A DNA stretch of 47,772 nt from Chara braunii (lineage: Eukaryota > Streptophyta > Charophyceae > Charales > Characeae). The position numbers were made by a program, and so were the translations under genes. Every line of letters begins with the position of its first letter. The first letter of the stretch is position 1. Shown here one piece after another: positions 1 to 10,932 of the stretch. The stretch spans positions 468,085 through 515,856 of the forward strand of contig BFEA01000476.1 of NCBI GenBank assembly GCA_003427395.1, read 5' to 3'. The notes below the pieces were generated by a model. That model was not told the DNA's origin. It saw only the letters and a list, made by a program, of their open reading frames with translations, and made no database searches.

Positions 1-85
<85 letters not shown>
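1..85. repeat. (TC)n microsatellite
   Basis: An uninterrupted TC dinucleotide run begins at the window edge and ends at base 85, where it passes into TGTGTG. It probably continues outside the window. Confidence 0.98.
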
Positions 86-90
<5 letters not shown>

Positions 91-194
91 ACAAGTATGA
101 TCAGCTGTTGGACGTCCGGATGGCCTGATTATCTCTGAAAAGGCACTCCGCTGCACGTGGACTGTATATATAAGTTTGTTACTCTTCTGGCACT

Positions 195-693
195 TTGACA
201 CGTAGCCCAGTTGGTTAGGCACGTGTGGCATTCAGGAGGTCATGGGTTCAAACGCCTCTGTTCGCCTGGGGCGTGCTTGGTGCCATCCAACTGACATAGT
301 TGGCTTGCTCCCCCTGGTCAGTATTGGTAGGTTCTTTGTCCATCATGGGTGGGTGGGTGTGTTTGTGTGGGTTATGTGGGTTGTGTGGGGGAGTGTCGGC
401 CTTAGACACTGCTGTTACTCGATGGCCGAGGGGGGGGAGGGGTAGATGGGAGGCCCAGCTACTGGCAAAATGCCTGGTGTTTGCTTTAGCCTCCCTACCC
501 CCCGCCTGACCAGCGACCACACCCTACACCCTGACCACCGCCGATTAGAGCCGGGGGCAACATGAATCCCCTTGATTGTGAGAGGTAGTTATGCTTGCAG
601 GGGTCTCCTGTATAGGCTTAGTAGAAGTGATGGGTAGGTAGTAAAAAAGATGAATTTGAGATCAGAGTATACCTTAGTTAAAAAAAAGAAAAA
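195..693 (+). mobile_element. tRNA-derived SINE, family T1, copy 1
   Basis: The head looks like a tRNA: an A box (TAGCCCAGTTGG, 203-214) and a near-consensus B box (GGTTCAAACGCC, 245-256) at normal tRNA spacing. The body has no open reading frame and the element fades into an A-rich end at about 679-693. A second copy on the minus strand at 31331-31985 shares the head (GGTTAGGCACG, GTGGCATTCAGGAGGT), the middle (GGCCTTAGACA followed by TGCTG and TACTCGAT) and the 3' part (TATGCTTGCAGGGGTC, TATAGGCTTAG). Shared sequence along the whole length is what makes this a dispersed element and not a tRNA gene. Ends are approximate; I found no target-site duplication. Confidence 0.78.
203..256 (+). promoter_or_regulatory. 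internal RNA polymerase III promoter (A and B boxes) of the T1 SINE
   Basis: The A box at 203-214 fits TRGCNNARYNGG at every position. The B box core GTTCAAACG at 247-255 differs from GWTCRANNC in its last base only. Spacing is typical of a tRNA-derived promoter. Activity is inferred. Confidence 0.7.
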
Positions 694-717
694 CGAGTTC
701 CAGACGAAGTACGAACT

Positions 718-1170
718 GAGTACACGTGGCATCGCACCACGAGGGACACAGACGGTTTTTCAAAAAAGATAAAAAACAGCAACAACATCGCATGGAAGCT
801 GCCAACGGAGGGAGAACCACCGCGGAAGCAGGCAGACATCGCATGAGCAGCGTACACGTGGCATCACGCCACGTCGGACACTGATTACAGAGAGAGAATG
901 TCCTTGTGACCAAGACAGACAGACAACGCGTGAACAGCGTACACGTGGCATCGCGCCACGTCGGACACTAAAAAAAAAACAAAAAAAAAAACAACAATCG
1001 TCATCAGAGGGTAGAACGTGTAGAACAAACGTGTAGAAAAAAAAAAAAACCAACAACAAACGACCAGAACCATTCGGTGGGTTCTCACATTCCCCATCAG
1101 AGGGTAGAACGTGTAGAACCCAACTGGCAACGTGTAGGGTTGCAAGAGGCAACACGCCACGTGAGACCCC
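718..1170 (+). promoter_or_regulatory. LINE 5' UTR repeats with G-box hairpins
   Basis: Three copies of a ~29-bp unit lie at 721-748, 853-881 and 940-969. Each reads TACACGTGGCATC, then GCCACG or ACCACG, then GGACAC. ACGTGGC and GCCACGT inside the unit can pair as a short hairpin, and CACGTGGC is the core of plant G-box/ABRE elements. A further GCCACGTGAG lies at about 1155. A second repeat, CATCAGAGGGTAGAACGTGTAGAAC, occurs at about 1001 and 1096. Arrays like this are typical of LINE 5' UTRs that carry internal promoters; promoter function is inferred. Confidence 0.55.
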
Positions 1171-1438
1171 CGCCACCGACATGGCCGGTAGCGACGGGAC
1201 CAAATTTTTGCGTTCTGAAAAAAGGGGTGCCAACACACCAGCGTAACAGCGGCCAAACGAGGAGAGGACCATACAAGGGACGAGAGGGTCGAGACAATCA
1301 CACCACCGTGACAGCAGCGAGAGGAAGAGAAGATTATACAAGAGAAGGCCAACATCAAGGACGCCGAAGAAGAGCATAACGGGAAAGAAGCCATCAACCA
1401 CAAACAGACGGAACTGGGAGTCAAAGGCCGAGCCCTTA

Positions 1439-4161
1439 ATGGCGTCATCAGGTGCAAAGGCGAAGACCAACATGGAGATCTCTTACGCGGAGGCAGTGGG
1501 AATCATTCCCTCAGGAATCCCACCAAACCACCAGTCACCATCAGCGCCACATGCTACGTCATCCGGGCCCTTCACTGCTAACAACAAGGACACAGGCGAT
1601 CAGGAAGTCAAGCAACCTCCGACCAAACTAGGTCAACGGGCACTCGACTTCCTGATAACCAGGATCAGGATCAGATCACAGGTCAAAGTTCTCAAAGAAA
1701 AACTGCGGGTGGAAGGCGGAGAGGAGATGGAGGTGGATGTCTGGGAGTACCCCGAAGAGAATATTATGGAAGAAGTGAACGCCCTCTATGAAAACCACGT
1801 GGTACTCTTCAACTTTTCTCATAAGAGTAAGGAACTCTCCCTCAATGACAAACGCGCCTGGGTGCTTGATCGTCTCAGAGCTCTGCAGACTCTCCCCGGA
1901 AAGGAGCCGAACATATCCCTCCACAAGAGGGGAAGAAACACAGTTATGGTACTCTGTGTGGACGAGACCTACGCCAAGTACTTGAAATCATTGGATTCCC
2001 TCAACTGCAAGGGATCGGTCGTCACTATCAGAGGCTGGAAACCACTGAGGGTACCGCAAGGAGAAGCAACACGCCATCGCCAAAATATGTTACGGGAACA
2101 CTTCTGGGTGCAATTCGACAATCTGTCGGAAGCGCTTCACAGCATGATTCACAAGCGGCTGGAATCGGAGTAGCCCAACAACCCGGTTGTGACATGTCTG
2201 GAAGCTGGACTGGAGTTCCTCGCCCCAAACCATGACTCTCGGATCGTGTGTCTGAGTGTACCTTGAGGAGAACCGCCAGCCTTCCCGGAAGTGTGGCTCT
2301 TTCGGAAGAATGGCCAGCGAGCAACAGTCCACATTTCCACAAAAAAGAACCCAGCCTGCTTCCGTTGCAGAGGACGCGGACACTTGGGGAATGGCCCCAA
2401 TTGCCCTGCTAATCGGGCAGCCGGGAGACGCCAGGAAGCAAATCCAACACAGTTGGTTGAATGTGAAACAAAACCTGGCATCTGGTATATCAACCGCCCT
2501 GAATACCGCAGTTGGATCTTCGACAACAATCTCACCACACGGACACTGCCTCAACAACCATCAGTCAAACTGGATATATACCCTCCATATGACAGCGTAT
2601 GGAGGCAGACAGGGGCCAGGAAGATGGAACAAGAGGGAGTCGGCCACCTAGTCAAACCAATGACCAATCAAGAAATTGTAGAAGAGGATAAACAAAAGCT
2701 ACAAACGATGGACGAGTTGGCTAAGATCAGAGAACTGGCTGAAAAAACGTACTACTCTCTTGCACAATCTGACAAGACCAAACGCAGACGCAGAAGTACC
2801 GGAGGGGACAAGCAGTCTACAGAAACGGACCAAGCCATGGACATAGAGAAGAAGGAAGTCACAGAGGGAGAGTGCAATCAGACTCGTCTCATTCACACTT
2901 TTCATGCACGTGAACAGCAGCACAGCAAACTGGCGACATGCGCCCACTCAATACTCAGAGATATGGCTTCCAGGTAAGAGTTCACTTCCACTGGCTATGG
3001 CGACTCAGCGCCCAACAACCCACTGTTCACACACACCGGACCACCCTGGATATCCCACACGCATCACTCTGTACACTCACGCAACACACACACACCGGCT
3101 ACAGCTATGGCAGCTATGGCTGCCTCTACGCTATCGCTATGCTACGCTCTCCTGGCCCACTTCGACTTCGGGCATACTGCAGACCTCCTTGCACAAGACG
3201 CTGAGACAGCGCTTCCGCATGGCTTTCGCAGGAATGAATGAATGGCTGTGCGCGGCCTTTTGATTTATACTTCTGTGGCTCGTCGGCCTGCCCTGTTTCC
3301 CTGGCCCACGGTGCACATAGTCCCAGGCGGTACTTGCTTGACTGGACCGGACTGACTGGACTGGGACTGCTGACTCTGCGTGGTGGACTTCCACCCCTTG
3401 CCCACTTGCCTTGCCCTACAGTGGGCTGACTCCGAAAGGCCACTTCTAGAAGCATCTACTTGGCCTTTCGGTACTGTAGTAGCTACGACTTGGGCCCTTT
3501 CAGGTAAGTAGCAGCTACGACTTTGACCCTTCGGAAAGTCTACAGCTAAGACCTCTGGACTCTCTAGACTCCTATCCGACAGGTCTACAGTTTGAATCCC
3601 CTATACCCTGTAACCTACAATGACCTACCTACCACTGGCAGCCCTACAGGTCGCAGGTTCAACTCTACGGGTTGGCACAAGTACTGTACACAGGTAAGGT
3701 GGGGACCAGGGATCGAGCCCTGGGATCTGCATCAGCTACTGTGAACTGGTGAATACCGTTTCAGAGAGGGAAGAAAGAGGAAGAAGGACGAAGGAACCTC
3801 AAGACCCAGCCAAGAGGGGGACGGCGAACACGACCTTTCTGAAGAAGATGGGGGAGAGCTAGAAGACGGGAAGGAAGATCAGGAATGGCTCCAGATCCAG
3901 CAGGCGGTCAAGGACCTGGAAAGGGTGAGAGAGATGGAATTCAAACTCCAACAGGATCATCACCGATATGACCGCAAAGTGCTGCAAGAAGGCGTTGGGA
4001 ACTTTAAGAAGCAAACGGGTACCCCGGGCAGCAACCGATATGCTGCATTACTGACGGAAAATGAGATGGCGGAATTCATGGCACACCAATACAGCCTCAA
4101 AACCAGAGTCAAAGGCGACAACCTCCATCTCGACAATCCGGATTACATGCGGCAATTCTAA
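1439..4161 (+). pseudogene. LINE-alpha ORF1 (nucleic-acid-binding, CCHC), with internal intron and two stops
   Basis: ORF1 proteins of LINEs coat the element RNA and help carry it to the target. The frame opens at ATG 1439 and runs to 2973, with only two in-frame stops (TAG 2171-2173, TGA 2264-2266). The middle is a compact alpha/beta-looking region (about codons 95-240). A zinc knuckle follows at about 2350-2400 with spacing C-x2-C-x4-H-x6-C; the last spacing is two longer than the usual x4. After about 2650 the protein is charged and coiled-coil-like. Joining 2973 to 3765 across a GTAAGA...TTTCAG segment restores the frame (AG|A, Arg) and continues through 53 stop-free, Glu/Lys-rich codons into a segment starting MEFKLQQDHH at 3925, ending at TAA 4159-4161. 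Read without splicing, the frame stops at once. The next ORF starts on the overlapping ATG. Confidence 0.75.
2974..3764 (+). other. spliceosomal-intron-like segment inside LINE ORF1
   Basis: The upstream border reads CCAG|GTAAGAG, a near-perfect 5' splice site, and the downstream border reads ACCGTTTCAG|AGAG, a good 3' splice site. Removing the 791 bp joins two open frames exactly. Inside there are stops in the ORF1 frame and no recognisable protein; the first part is rich in CA and CT simple sequence. Two further internal sites, TTTCAGGTAAGTAG (3499-3512) and ACACAGGTAAGG (3688-3699), look like an acceptor fused to a donor. Splicing itself is inferred. Confidence 0.7.
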
Positions 4162-4913
4162 TGGCTAAGACATACACAGACAAGGAAGAATTGCCCAACA
4201 AGGCCAAACGGGGCAAGAAAGCGCAGGAAGGTACAGACATGGCCCCTCGGCCTAAAAACTCAATGGGACCACAAACAGCTCCTGGCACAAAGGAAGATCT
4301 CAGGAGGAGGAAACGAATAGCAGAAGCACAAGTCGTCGCACTCACCGAGAAAAACAAGCACTTCGCAGACAAGCAACAGTCCCTGAAACAAATAGCGGAC
4401 GGGCAGGTAGCAGGAGTAGAAGCAGCAACAAGAGTGGACACCAAAAAGAACGAGCACAAACGAGTTCTTATCCCCTGCTGATGGAACACGACTCACAAGG
4501 ACTGGGAAGTGGCAGTGCAGAAAACAGGAGCATTGATTACTGTACTGAACGAAAAACTATCTAGTGGTACGCTCAAAGGACAATTTCCAGACGCCCTCAC
4601 ACCGATGTTCACTCTAGGAGGACAGCAAGGGAATACGGAGGAGTGGAAGGATGTCGCAGGTCAGAAACATGTGGCTGACCTTCGCCTGGTTTTGATGCGG
4701 GTGAACGAACGGCCAGTACTCACGGATGAACTGGAGTGGGTATCATGGCAAGTCGTGGAGGCCAGCCCATACGGGCTGCTGGGAACGGGTATGGCCCCAG
4801 AGATGGCAGCATTCACGGCAACATTGGTCTCAAGCCACAGATTGTTCCTGTCGGATGCAGCAGGCTGCCACAAGAAGATCACCACATTGGCTCATAAGAA
4901 AGAGATGACATAA
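4161..4913 (+). pseudogene. LINE-alpha extra ORF between ORF1 and ORF2, function unknown
   Basis: The ATG at 4161-4163 overlaps the ORF1 stop as TAATG, the arrangement used elsewhere for termination-reinitiation. The first ~100 codons are strongly basic (Lys/Arg/Gln rich, probably helical). A single TGA at 4479-4481 interrupts the frame, which then continues unchanged in frame to 4913 with a mixed, globular-looking region. I recognise no domain. It could be a C-terminal part of ORF1 made by reinitiation, or a separate accessory protein. Sixty bases separate it from ORF2. Confidence 0.55.
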
Positions 4914-4972
4914 ATTTGCAGTAGGTCCCTCCCATCAAGAGCCGATGAACAATCCAGTCATATAAGTGAAAC

Positions 4973-7900
4973 ATGCAGGACCAGGGCGAATCTTCACAAC
5001 AAAGAACAGTCACCGAGATGCCAGACTTGAAGGTTGTATCATGGAACATCAACGGCCTGGCTACAATCCTAAACAATCAACAAAAATGGGATAACATTAC
5101 ACGGGCGGTGAACTGGTATGGAGCCCATCCCCCGGACATCCTCTGCCTGCAGGAGACTCACCTGATGACATCAACCGACCACCGACAAATACAACAAGAA
5201 ATCCAGCAAAGACTAAGATGGGTCATACAAGCCTACTGGGCTCCGGCTCCCAGACCCGGCTCAGCAGGCACGACTATCCTTATCCACAGCAAGACCGAAG
5301 CAGCCAAGAACTTCACCATTGAGGGCCACCTGCTAGACAACCGGGAGGGTAGATGGGTACAAATAGATCTCAGTATGAAGCAAGAGCATTTCCGACTGAT
5401 TGCCCTATATTGTCCGAATACACTACAGCACGGGACATCCATGCTGCAAGCATTACAGCCACAATACGTCACCCCGACACACCTCTTGTTGGCCGGGGAC
5501 TGGAACCCAGTCCTCGACCCCAACATTGACAGGATGTGAGGAGGAGGGTCAAGCATGGAAGGCCCCGTGTGGGAGGAGGCGGCTCCCATACATAACGTCA
5601 TGATGGAACACAACTTGGTGGACCCACTACGGATGTTGAGACCAACAGACAAAGTCTTCACTTACCTCAAACGCAACCGCAGCCAACACATTTTGGCATC
5701 GCACATAGATTATTTCCTGCTATCAGACAGCCTCAGAGGTGCAGTCCAAGTGACAGGAGTCAGCCAATTGCCCTATACTACGGGACTTGATCACAAATAC
5801 ATATACATCGACATCAGATTGGATGTAGCACCCAAACGGGGACCAGATTTTTTCAAAATTAACAACTCGCTGTTGGAAACACAAACCATGGAGGACTCTA
5901 TCCTCGAGGCATGCCAAGCTCACGGAACACAATCCAACACCTTTCCGCAGCTGGTCGGCAGTCTCTCTAATGCCATGGCCAAAGCATCTCGAATCCGGGC
6001 CGCCAGAAGGACAGCAAAAGAAAGAGAGCTTCAAGCGCTACTGCAGGTGGCAGAACAAAACTTGTTGGCAAACCCCGGAAATACGCAAATCGAAGATGCC
6101 TTGCACGCCACAAGACAACAATTGGCAGACTGGATGAAGTGGAAAGAGATGGGCTTACAGCTGCGTTCTGGAGTAAAAGAGCTAGACGAGGGAGAAAAGA
6201 TAACCAAGTACTTCTTCCAAAATATAAAAACTAATTCGAGAAACAAAGCAATTGACCAATTCAATACTTCGGAAGGGTCCACCTCCGACCTGCAACAAAT
6301 GTTGCAGATCGCTTCCGACTTCTATAGAGACCTCTACACCACGAGAGAAGACCAGCAACATCCGCAACATACGCAGGTAGCCCGGGTTCTTGATTCATCT
6401 GGACAGGACCCTATTGAATCAACAGATGGAAGAATTGGACAAACCGATTACTCAGGCAGAGGTGAGACAAGCCCTACAATCGCTGCAGCCGAACAAAACG
6501 CCAGGGCGAGACGGGCTGTCCAAGGAATTTTGGCAGACCTTCTAGCCGATCTTCGAGAACGACTACATGCAGCTTCTGCACAAGGCCGAACAAGACGAGG
6601 GGATGGGCAAATACATCAGCACGGGAGTGGTCACCCTCTTATATAAAAAGGGCGATCTGGCGGAAATAAAAAACTACAGACCAATAACGCTCCTTACCGT
6701 GGTCTACAAAATACTTGCCAAACTTCTGGCCAACCGTCTCAGCAAAGTTACGAGCAGTTGTTTCCACATAAATCAAACAGGCTTCATTCCAGGACGTTTT
6801 ATCCTCGACAACGTCATGACTCTGACAGAGTCGGCTCGCTACATCACTCACAAGAGACTCAATGCGGCCATTCTCTTCTTCGACTTCGAAAAGGCATATG
6901 ACCAAGTCAATTGGAATTTCCAACAACAGTGCATGGAAAAAATGGGAGTGGGCCCCAACTTTCGGAAATGGGTACGGGTTCTCTACAACCATGCCCATGA
7001 ACAAGTACAAATTAACAGTTTTCTCTCACCACTATACAAAATGTCCCGTTCGGTCAGACAAGGAGACCCGCTGGCAGCCCCGCTTTTTCTGTTCACTATG
7101 GAGGTAGTAGCATCCTTCCTACGCAAGGATCCATCGATTGACAGATTGATAGCCGAGCCTGCCCCTTCAAGGCATGAAGTACATCTGTCAACCGCCCTCC
7201 TGTTCGCAGATGACCTCACCGCACTGATAAGGGCCTCCAACTCCTCTTTTCAAGCACTAACGAGAGCCATGCAAGCCTTCCAATTGGCCTCGGAAATGAA
7301 GATTAATTGCCAAAAAAACATGGGCTGGTGGCTATCAGACACACCTCACCCAACAGCAGAGGACACACCAGAGGGCTTCGCTTGGCAGAATTCCAAAACA
7401 CCACTCCGTTATCTGGGGATAAAACTCACTGAAGCAGGTCCCGATCATGTGATGGCCCCAGAGATCCTCACCAAGATGCTGCGGAAGCTGGACACATGGT
7501 CCAGCATCTACACATCCGTCTTCGGTCGAGCCTTGGTGCTCAACGCTTCCATTTTCTCCATGCTCTGGTATGCAGCATCCATCTGGACACCAACGACGCA
7601 GACGGCGGGTACACTCAAGAGACGAGCTACGACCTACTTGGGGACAGGTGACTCTTCAAGAACAAACTACATAGCAAAAGTGGCGTGGACTCATCTCATC
7701 CAACCCAAGGACAAGGGGAGACTGGGCCTATTGGATCCCGCCACACAGATGAAGGCCCTTCAGACCAAGTGGGTAGTTAAGCTGCTTACACAAGCCGACC
7801 TGCCCTGGACCACCCTGGCCCTGTACAGGATAAGGCAGCTGCCGGTGGCCAATACACCCTCCAACATGCACGGACTCTTTTGGCTGATGGCCAAATCTTG

Positions 7901-9357
7901 GTCGGTCCACCGCAGGACCATCACGCAACAGAAGCCCCACCACCAAGCCTCCAACAACAACAGGAACAGAGGAACAACAAGGACTACTGGTTGTACCTCA
8001 TCGACGCATGGAGAGAGATTTTTCCGGCCAAGGTCCGAGAACCTGCGAATAGAGACGAAGTACTATGCCAACCTATTTTTTGCAACCAATGGGTGAAGGA
8101 TCAGACAAGGAAACCATGGACACTCACAACAAGAGATACCCGGTGGATTACCTGGTTAGAACATGGAGTGTGGTAGATTAAACATCTATGGAACCACCAA
8201 TACAACGGATGGAAGACACTCTTAGAACTCAGAGGGTCACCCAAAGGTTGTCACGGACTGCAAACAAACCTTAACGACATGCTCACATCAATTCCTTCGG
8301 AGTGGCAACAACTGCTTCAAAGACGGAATGGAAGAAAGGGGACTGGGCGACTTGGTCCTGGGAGAATCCGCCAACAGAGGTGATGTCCTACGTCAGAAAG
8401 GAGGGTCCCTCAGACCAGTGGGCTCTCTGGACCATGCACGATATCGAACAACCAGGCCGCACAGTCAGTATAGTATCCCAAGTCATTCGAGCCAGGGTCA
8501 CAGCCAAACTTCAACTACTCAAAAGGGTACGGGTGATAGAGGACGAACAATATAGAATCTACGCAGCGACAACAACCATACAAGATTTAGAATTCGACCC
8601 AGCAGAGTGGACCTGGAAAACATCTTCTACAGCCTCAATGGTGTCTCATCACACCAACATCCTCGACTACTCCACCAGACTGGGTTACAAGCTGAGAAGA
8701 CGTCCAGTCAACACACAGCAGATACTCACGCAACGCTGGAACAAACACCTCGCTGGGAGAACCGGAAGTCACAGCACAATTTCCTGGCAAGTGCCTTTGT
8801 CCATCAGGAATACGAAAGTGAGGAGCATGCAGTGGCTGATCTACTATTTCGCTCTACCAGTTAACCAATGGATCAGTAAACGATGGTCTCCTGCAGCACG
8901 AGTCGACTTCGACGAAATCTGTGCGCTCTGCGAAGAGGGTACTCCAGAAGACCTCCCACACTGCCTACTAACCTGCGAGTCAGCAGCCCAACTAAGGGCC
9001 AGAGCGGCCAATCTCTGGGAAGCAGCCACATCGATCCCCCTTCCGGATGACCCGCTACTTGCACTCACAGGTCTCAAGGAACCGCAAATGCAGGAGAGGT
9101 GGCAACGCACACTGTACCGGAGACTCCGTCCTCTCACACTATGGGCAATTTGGAAGAAGCGCTGCAAACAAACAATTGCCAAGCAGCCTGTGACACTGGC
9201 AGAGGCATGGGAAGGACTCATACAAACCCTTCTCATCGAATACCACTTAGATTGGCGCCGCGCCAGGAAGCGTATACGAGACGACCCGACCAAACAACAG
9301 GACATCATTGACAACTTCAAAAGGAACGTGTTGGCAATGGTAAGCTGGGGACCATAA
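4973..9357 (+). pseudogene. LINE-alpha ORF2: AP endonuclease and reverse transcriptase
   Basis: ORF2 nicks target DNA and copies the RNA onto it (target-primed reverse transcription). Endonuclease landmarks are SWNINGL (about 5039), LQETHL (about 5146), LAGDWNPVLDP (about 5490), SHIDYFLLS (about 5700) and LDHKY (about 5787). The reverse transcriptase starts near 6640 (LLYKKGD, NYRPITLL) and has motif A FFDFEKAYDQV (about 6880), motif B SVRQGDPLAAPL (about 7050), catalytic FADD (about 7204) and LRYLGIKL (about 7407). A Cys/His region of the zf-RVT type (C-x2-C then H-C-x4-C) lies near 8920-8975. Breaks seen: TGA 5537-5539, a frameshift near 6410, TAG 6543-6545, a frameshift between about 7880 and 7960, TAG 8174-8176, and a frameshift near 8300. 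No RNase H domain is apparent. The start at 4973 is the first ATG upstream of the endonuclease. Confidence 0.88.
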
Positions 9358-9915
9358 TGGGCAACACCCTCAGACTTGCCTGGGGCACCCTGGCAAGTCA
9401 ACAGCTTCACGATGACCGCGGCTCGACAGCCTCCCAAACACTCTCAGATGCAGCACTGACCCTCGACAGCAGGTGAAATGTCAACGAAAGCTTGGGACTT
9501 AAAACGCGAGGAACAACTAAGGAACATTCCTGCGCCCTCAGGTTGGATAACCCCGCTCTAGCCGAATATGCCGATCTGACAGCCTCCCAGCTGAGAGGAG
9601 CGGGCTTAGACCAGACCACATAGGACCCAGAGTTTTTGAAAAGGGCACTGGCACACCAGGAGGGTCTCCACAGGAAAGGTTGTTTTTCGAGCAACAGGCA
9701 GAGGAGACAACCTCACAGCCTTCCAACTGAGAAGTGTGGGCTCTCACCGGATTGTAGAGGACTTGGGGTGGTAGAGCAGGATTACACCTGATCTTAGAAG
9801 ACTCAGGATTTTTTGAAAAAAGGGCCTTCACACAACAGGAGGATACCCACAGGGAGGACAGACTTCCGGTAGCAGGCAGGGGGAAGAACGGGGTTTAGGG
9901 TTTTAGAAGAGAAAA

Positions 9916-9917
<2 letters not shown>

Positions 9918-9968
<51 letters not shown>

Positions 9969-10130
9969 GGGACAAGGCTCCAATCTATTCGTGGGGAGCA
10001 GCACGTGCTGGGAACTGGGCCCAGCGTCCCATATGGAAATTTACATAGAAGTTTGAAAATTTGAGTATGATACCAGGGCCTTTACCCGGCTTTGGCTAAG
10101 AAAAATTTGAGCTACTTAGCAAATTACTAC
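9918..10130 (-). mobile_element. short retroposon with tail A, poly(T) on the plus strand
   Basis: A T run at 9918-9965 is the poly(A) of a minus-strand insert. It is followed by the tail A block (TGGGGAGCAGCAC, then GGGCCCAGCGTCCC). Beyond that, an AT-rich part with ACCCGGCTTTGGCT matches the same position in the copy at 26942-27130. The far end is approximate. Confidence 0.65.
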
Positions 10131-10439
10131 GACAAACTTCAGAAATAAGAAAAGTTCAGAAAACGACTCAGAAACCCCCATCAATCCTCTTTACCTCACT
10201 CCGGCAAGACTTACTGCAGCAGAGCCACCATCTCCGCTGCTGCTGTACCCTATTTCCGTCCTACGAGCTAGCCCCCTCACTAGTAGGACGCTTGATATCC
10301 AAATCCAAACTAGTTTCCAGGAAGTATGAGTAGCCTTGGGTTGGCTTTCATTACTTTCTCCCTTTTCACTGAGACCCCACGAGGACTGGCTTTGATAACT
10401 AGGTGGAGGATTAGCTAGAGGAGATCTCCGAAGAAGGGG
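10131..10439. other. unassigned sequence
   Basis: No open frame of note, no repeat unit I can recognise, and no match to the IFT70 exons expected upstream of 11615. Confidence 0.4.
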
Positions 10440-10571
10440 ACACTGGACCCATTTTCCTGTTAAAGCCCAAGCTGAGTGCTGGCCACATTATTCTGGGTTG
10501 AGATGTGGAGGGATTCCCGGCCTCGTGTTGCTCATATAAATAAATAAAATCAAGTTAAAAAAAAAAAAAAG
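10440..10571 (+). mobile_element. retroposon fragment with tail B
   Basis: It begins GGGGACACTGGACCC, contains GGGTTGAGATGTGGAGGGATTCCCGGCCTC split over 10494-10524, and ends in an A run at about 10558-10571. The same order occurs at 40807-40950 (plus) and, more diverged, at 41271-41405 (minus) and 18120-18232 (plus). Confidence 0.65.
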
Positions 10572-10594
10572 AGAAACCAAAATAATTCCAACCT

Positions 10595-10655
10595 GGAGCT
10601 TGGAAATAAATTTGGAACTTGGAACTTTGGAACTTGGAACTTTGAAACTTGGGAC
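10595..10655. repeat. ~10-bp minisatellite (TTGGAACTTGGAAC)
   Basis: Successive GGAACTT units run head to tail here. The same unit forms another array at 11396-11455. Confidence 0.8.
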
Positions 10656-10932
10656 TTGCCAACATATGGTAAGCAACTCAAAGAAGCGCTTACATTTAAG
10701 TCACAGCATTCTTCCTTTTTAGGAGGGCGACGGCCTTGATGGCCGTTGAGGCTATCCTCGTCATAGGACTCACCAGGCAATCACCGCGGGTTGGGACTTG
10801 CCAACATATGGGAAGCAACTCGAAGAAGGGCTTACATTTAAGTCACAGCATTCTTCCTTTTTAGGAGGGCCATGGCCTTGAGGGCCGTTGAGGCTATCCT
10901 CGTCATAGGACTCACCAGGCAATCACGGTGGG
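10649..10932. repeat. 142-bp tandem duplication
   Basis: TTGGGACTTGCCAACATATGG starts both units (10649 and 10791). The units stay alike through CACAGCATTCTTCCTTTTTAGGAGGGC and GAGGCTATCCTCGTCATAGGACTCACC, with scattered substitutions. The unit is mostly minus-strand T2 SINE sequence plus about 12 bp of the neighbouring insert. Confidence 0.85.

Larger units (their letters stand above)
694..9917 (+). mobile_element. near-complete non-LTR retrotransposon (LINE-alpha)
   Basis: This 9.2-kb element has the parts of a LINE in order: a 5' untranslated region with internal repeats (694-1438), ORF1 with a CCHC knuckle (1439-4161, interrupted by an intron-like segment), a small extra ORF (4161-4913), ORF2 with AP endonuclease, reverse transcriptase and a C-terminal Cys/His region (4973-9357), and a 3' untranslated region (9358-9917). 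A handful of stops and frameshifts make this copy inactive, yet the reading frames are otherwise well kept, so it is fairly young. The 3' UTR contains two diverged tandem units (about 9577-9700 and 9712-9885, sharing CAGCC-TCC-A-CTGAGA and a TTTTTGAAAA block) and ends in GGTTTAGGGTTTTAG. No poly(A) tail is seen on this strand: a long T run belonging to an opposite-strand element follows directly, so the true 3' end may be lost. The 5' end is an estimate based on where the upstream SINE stops. Confidence 0.85.

Noticed and set aside
203-270. Functional tRNA gene
   Set aside because: The promoter boxes are good but the acceptor stem does not close and the sequence is repeated with a long body at 31331-31985; it is a SINE head.
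760-1473. Minus-strand open frame of 237 codons rich in Phe, Leu and Cys
   Set aside because: It mirrors the LINE 5' UTR, which is purine-rich and lacks stops on that strand. No domain is visible and it overlaps the G-box repeats.
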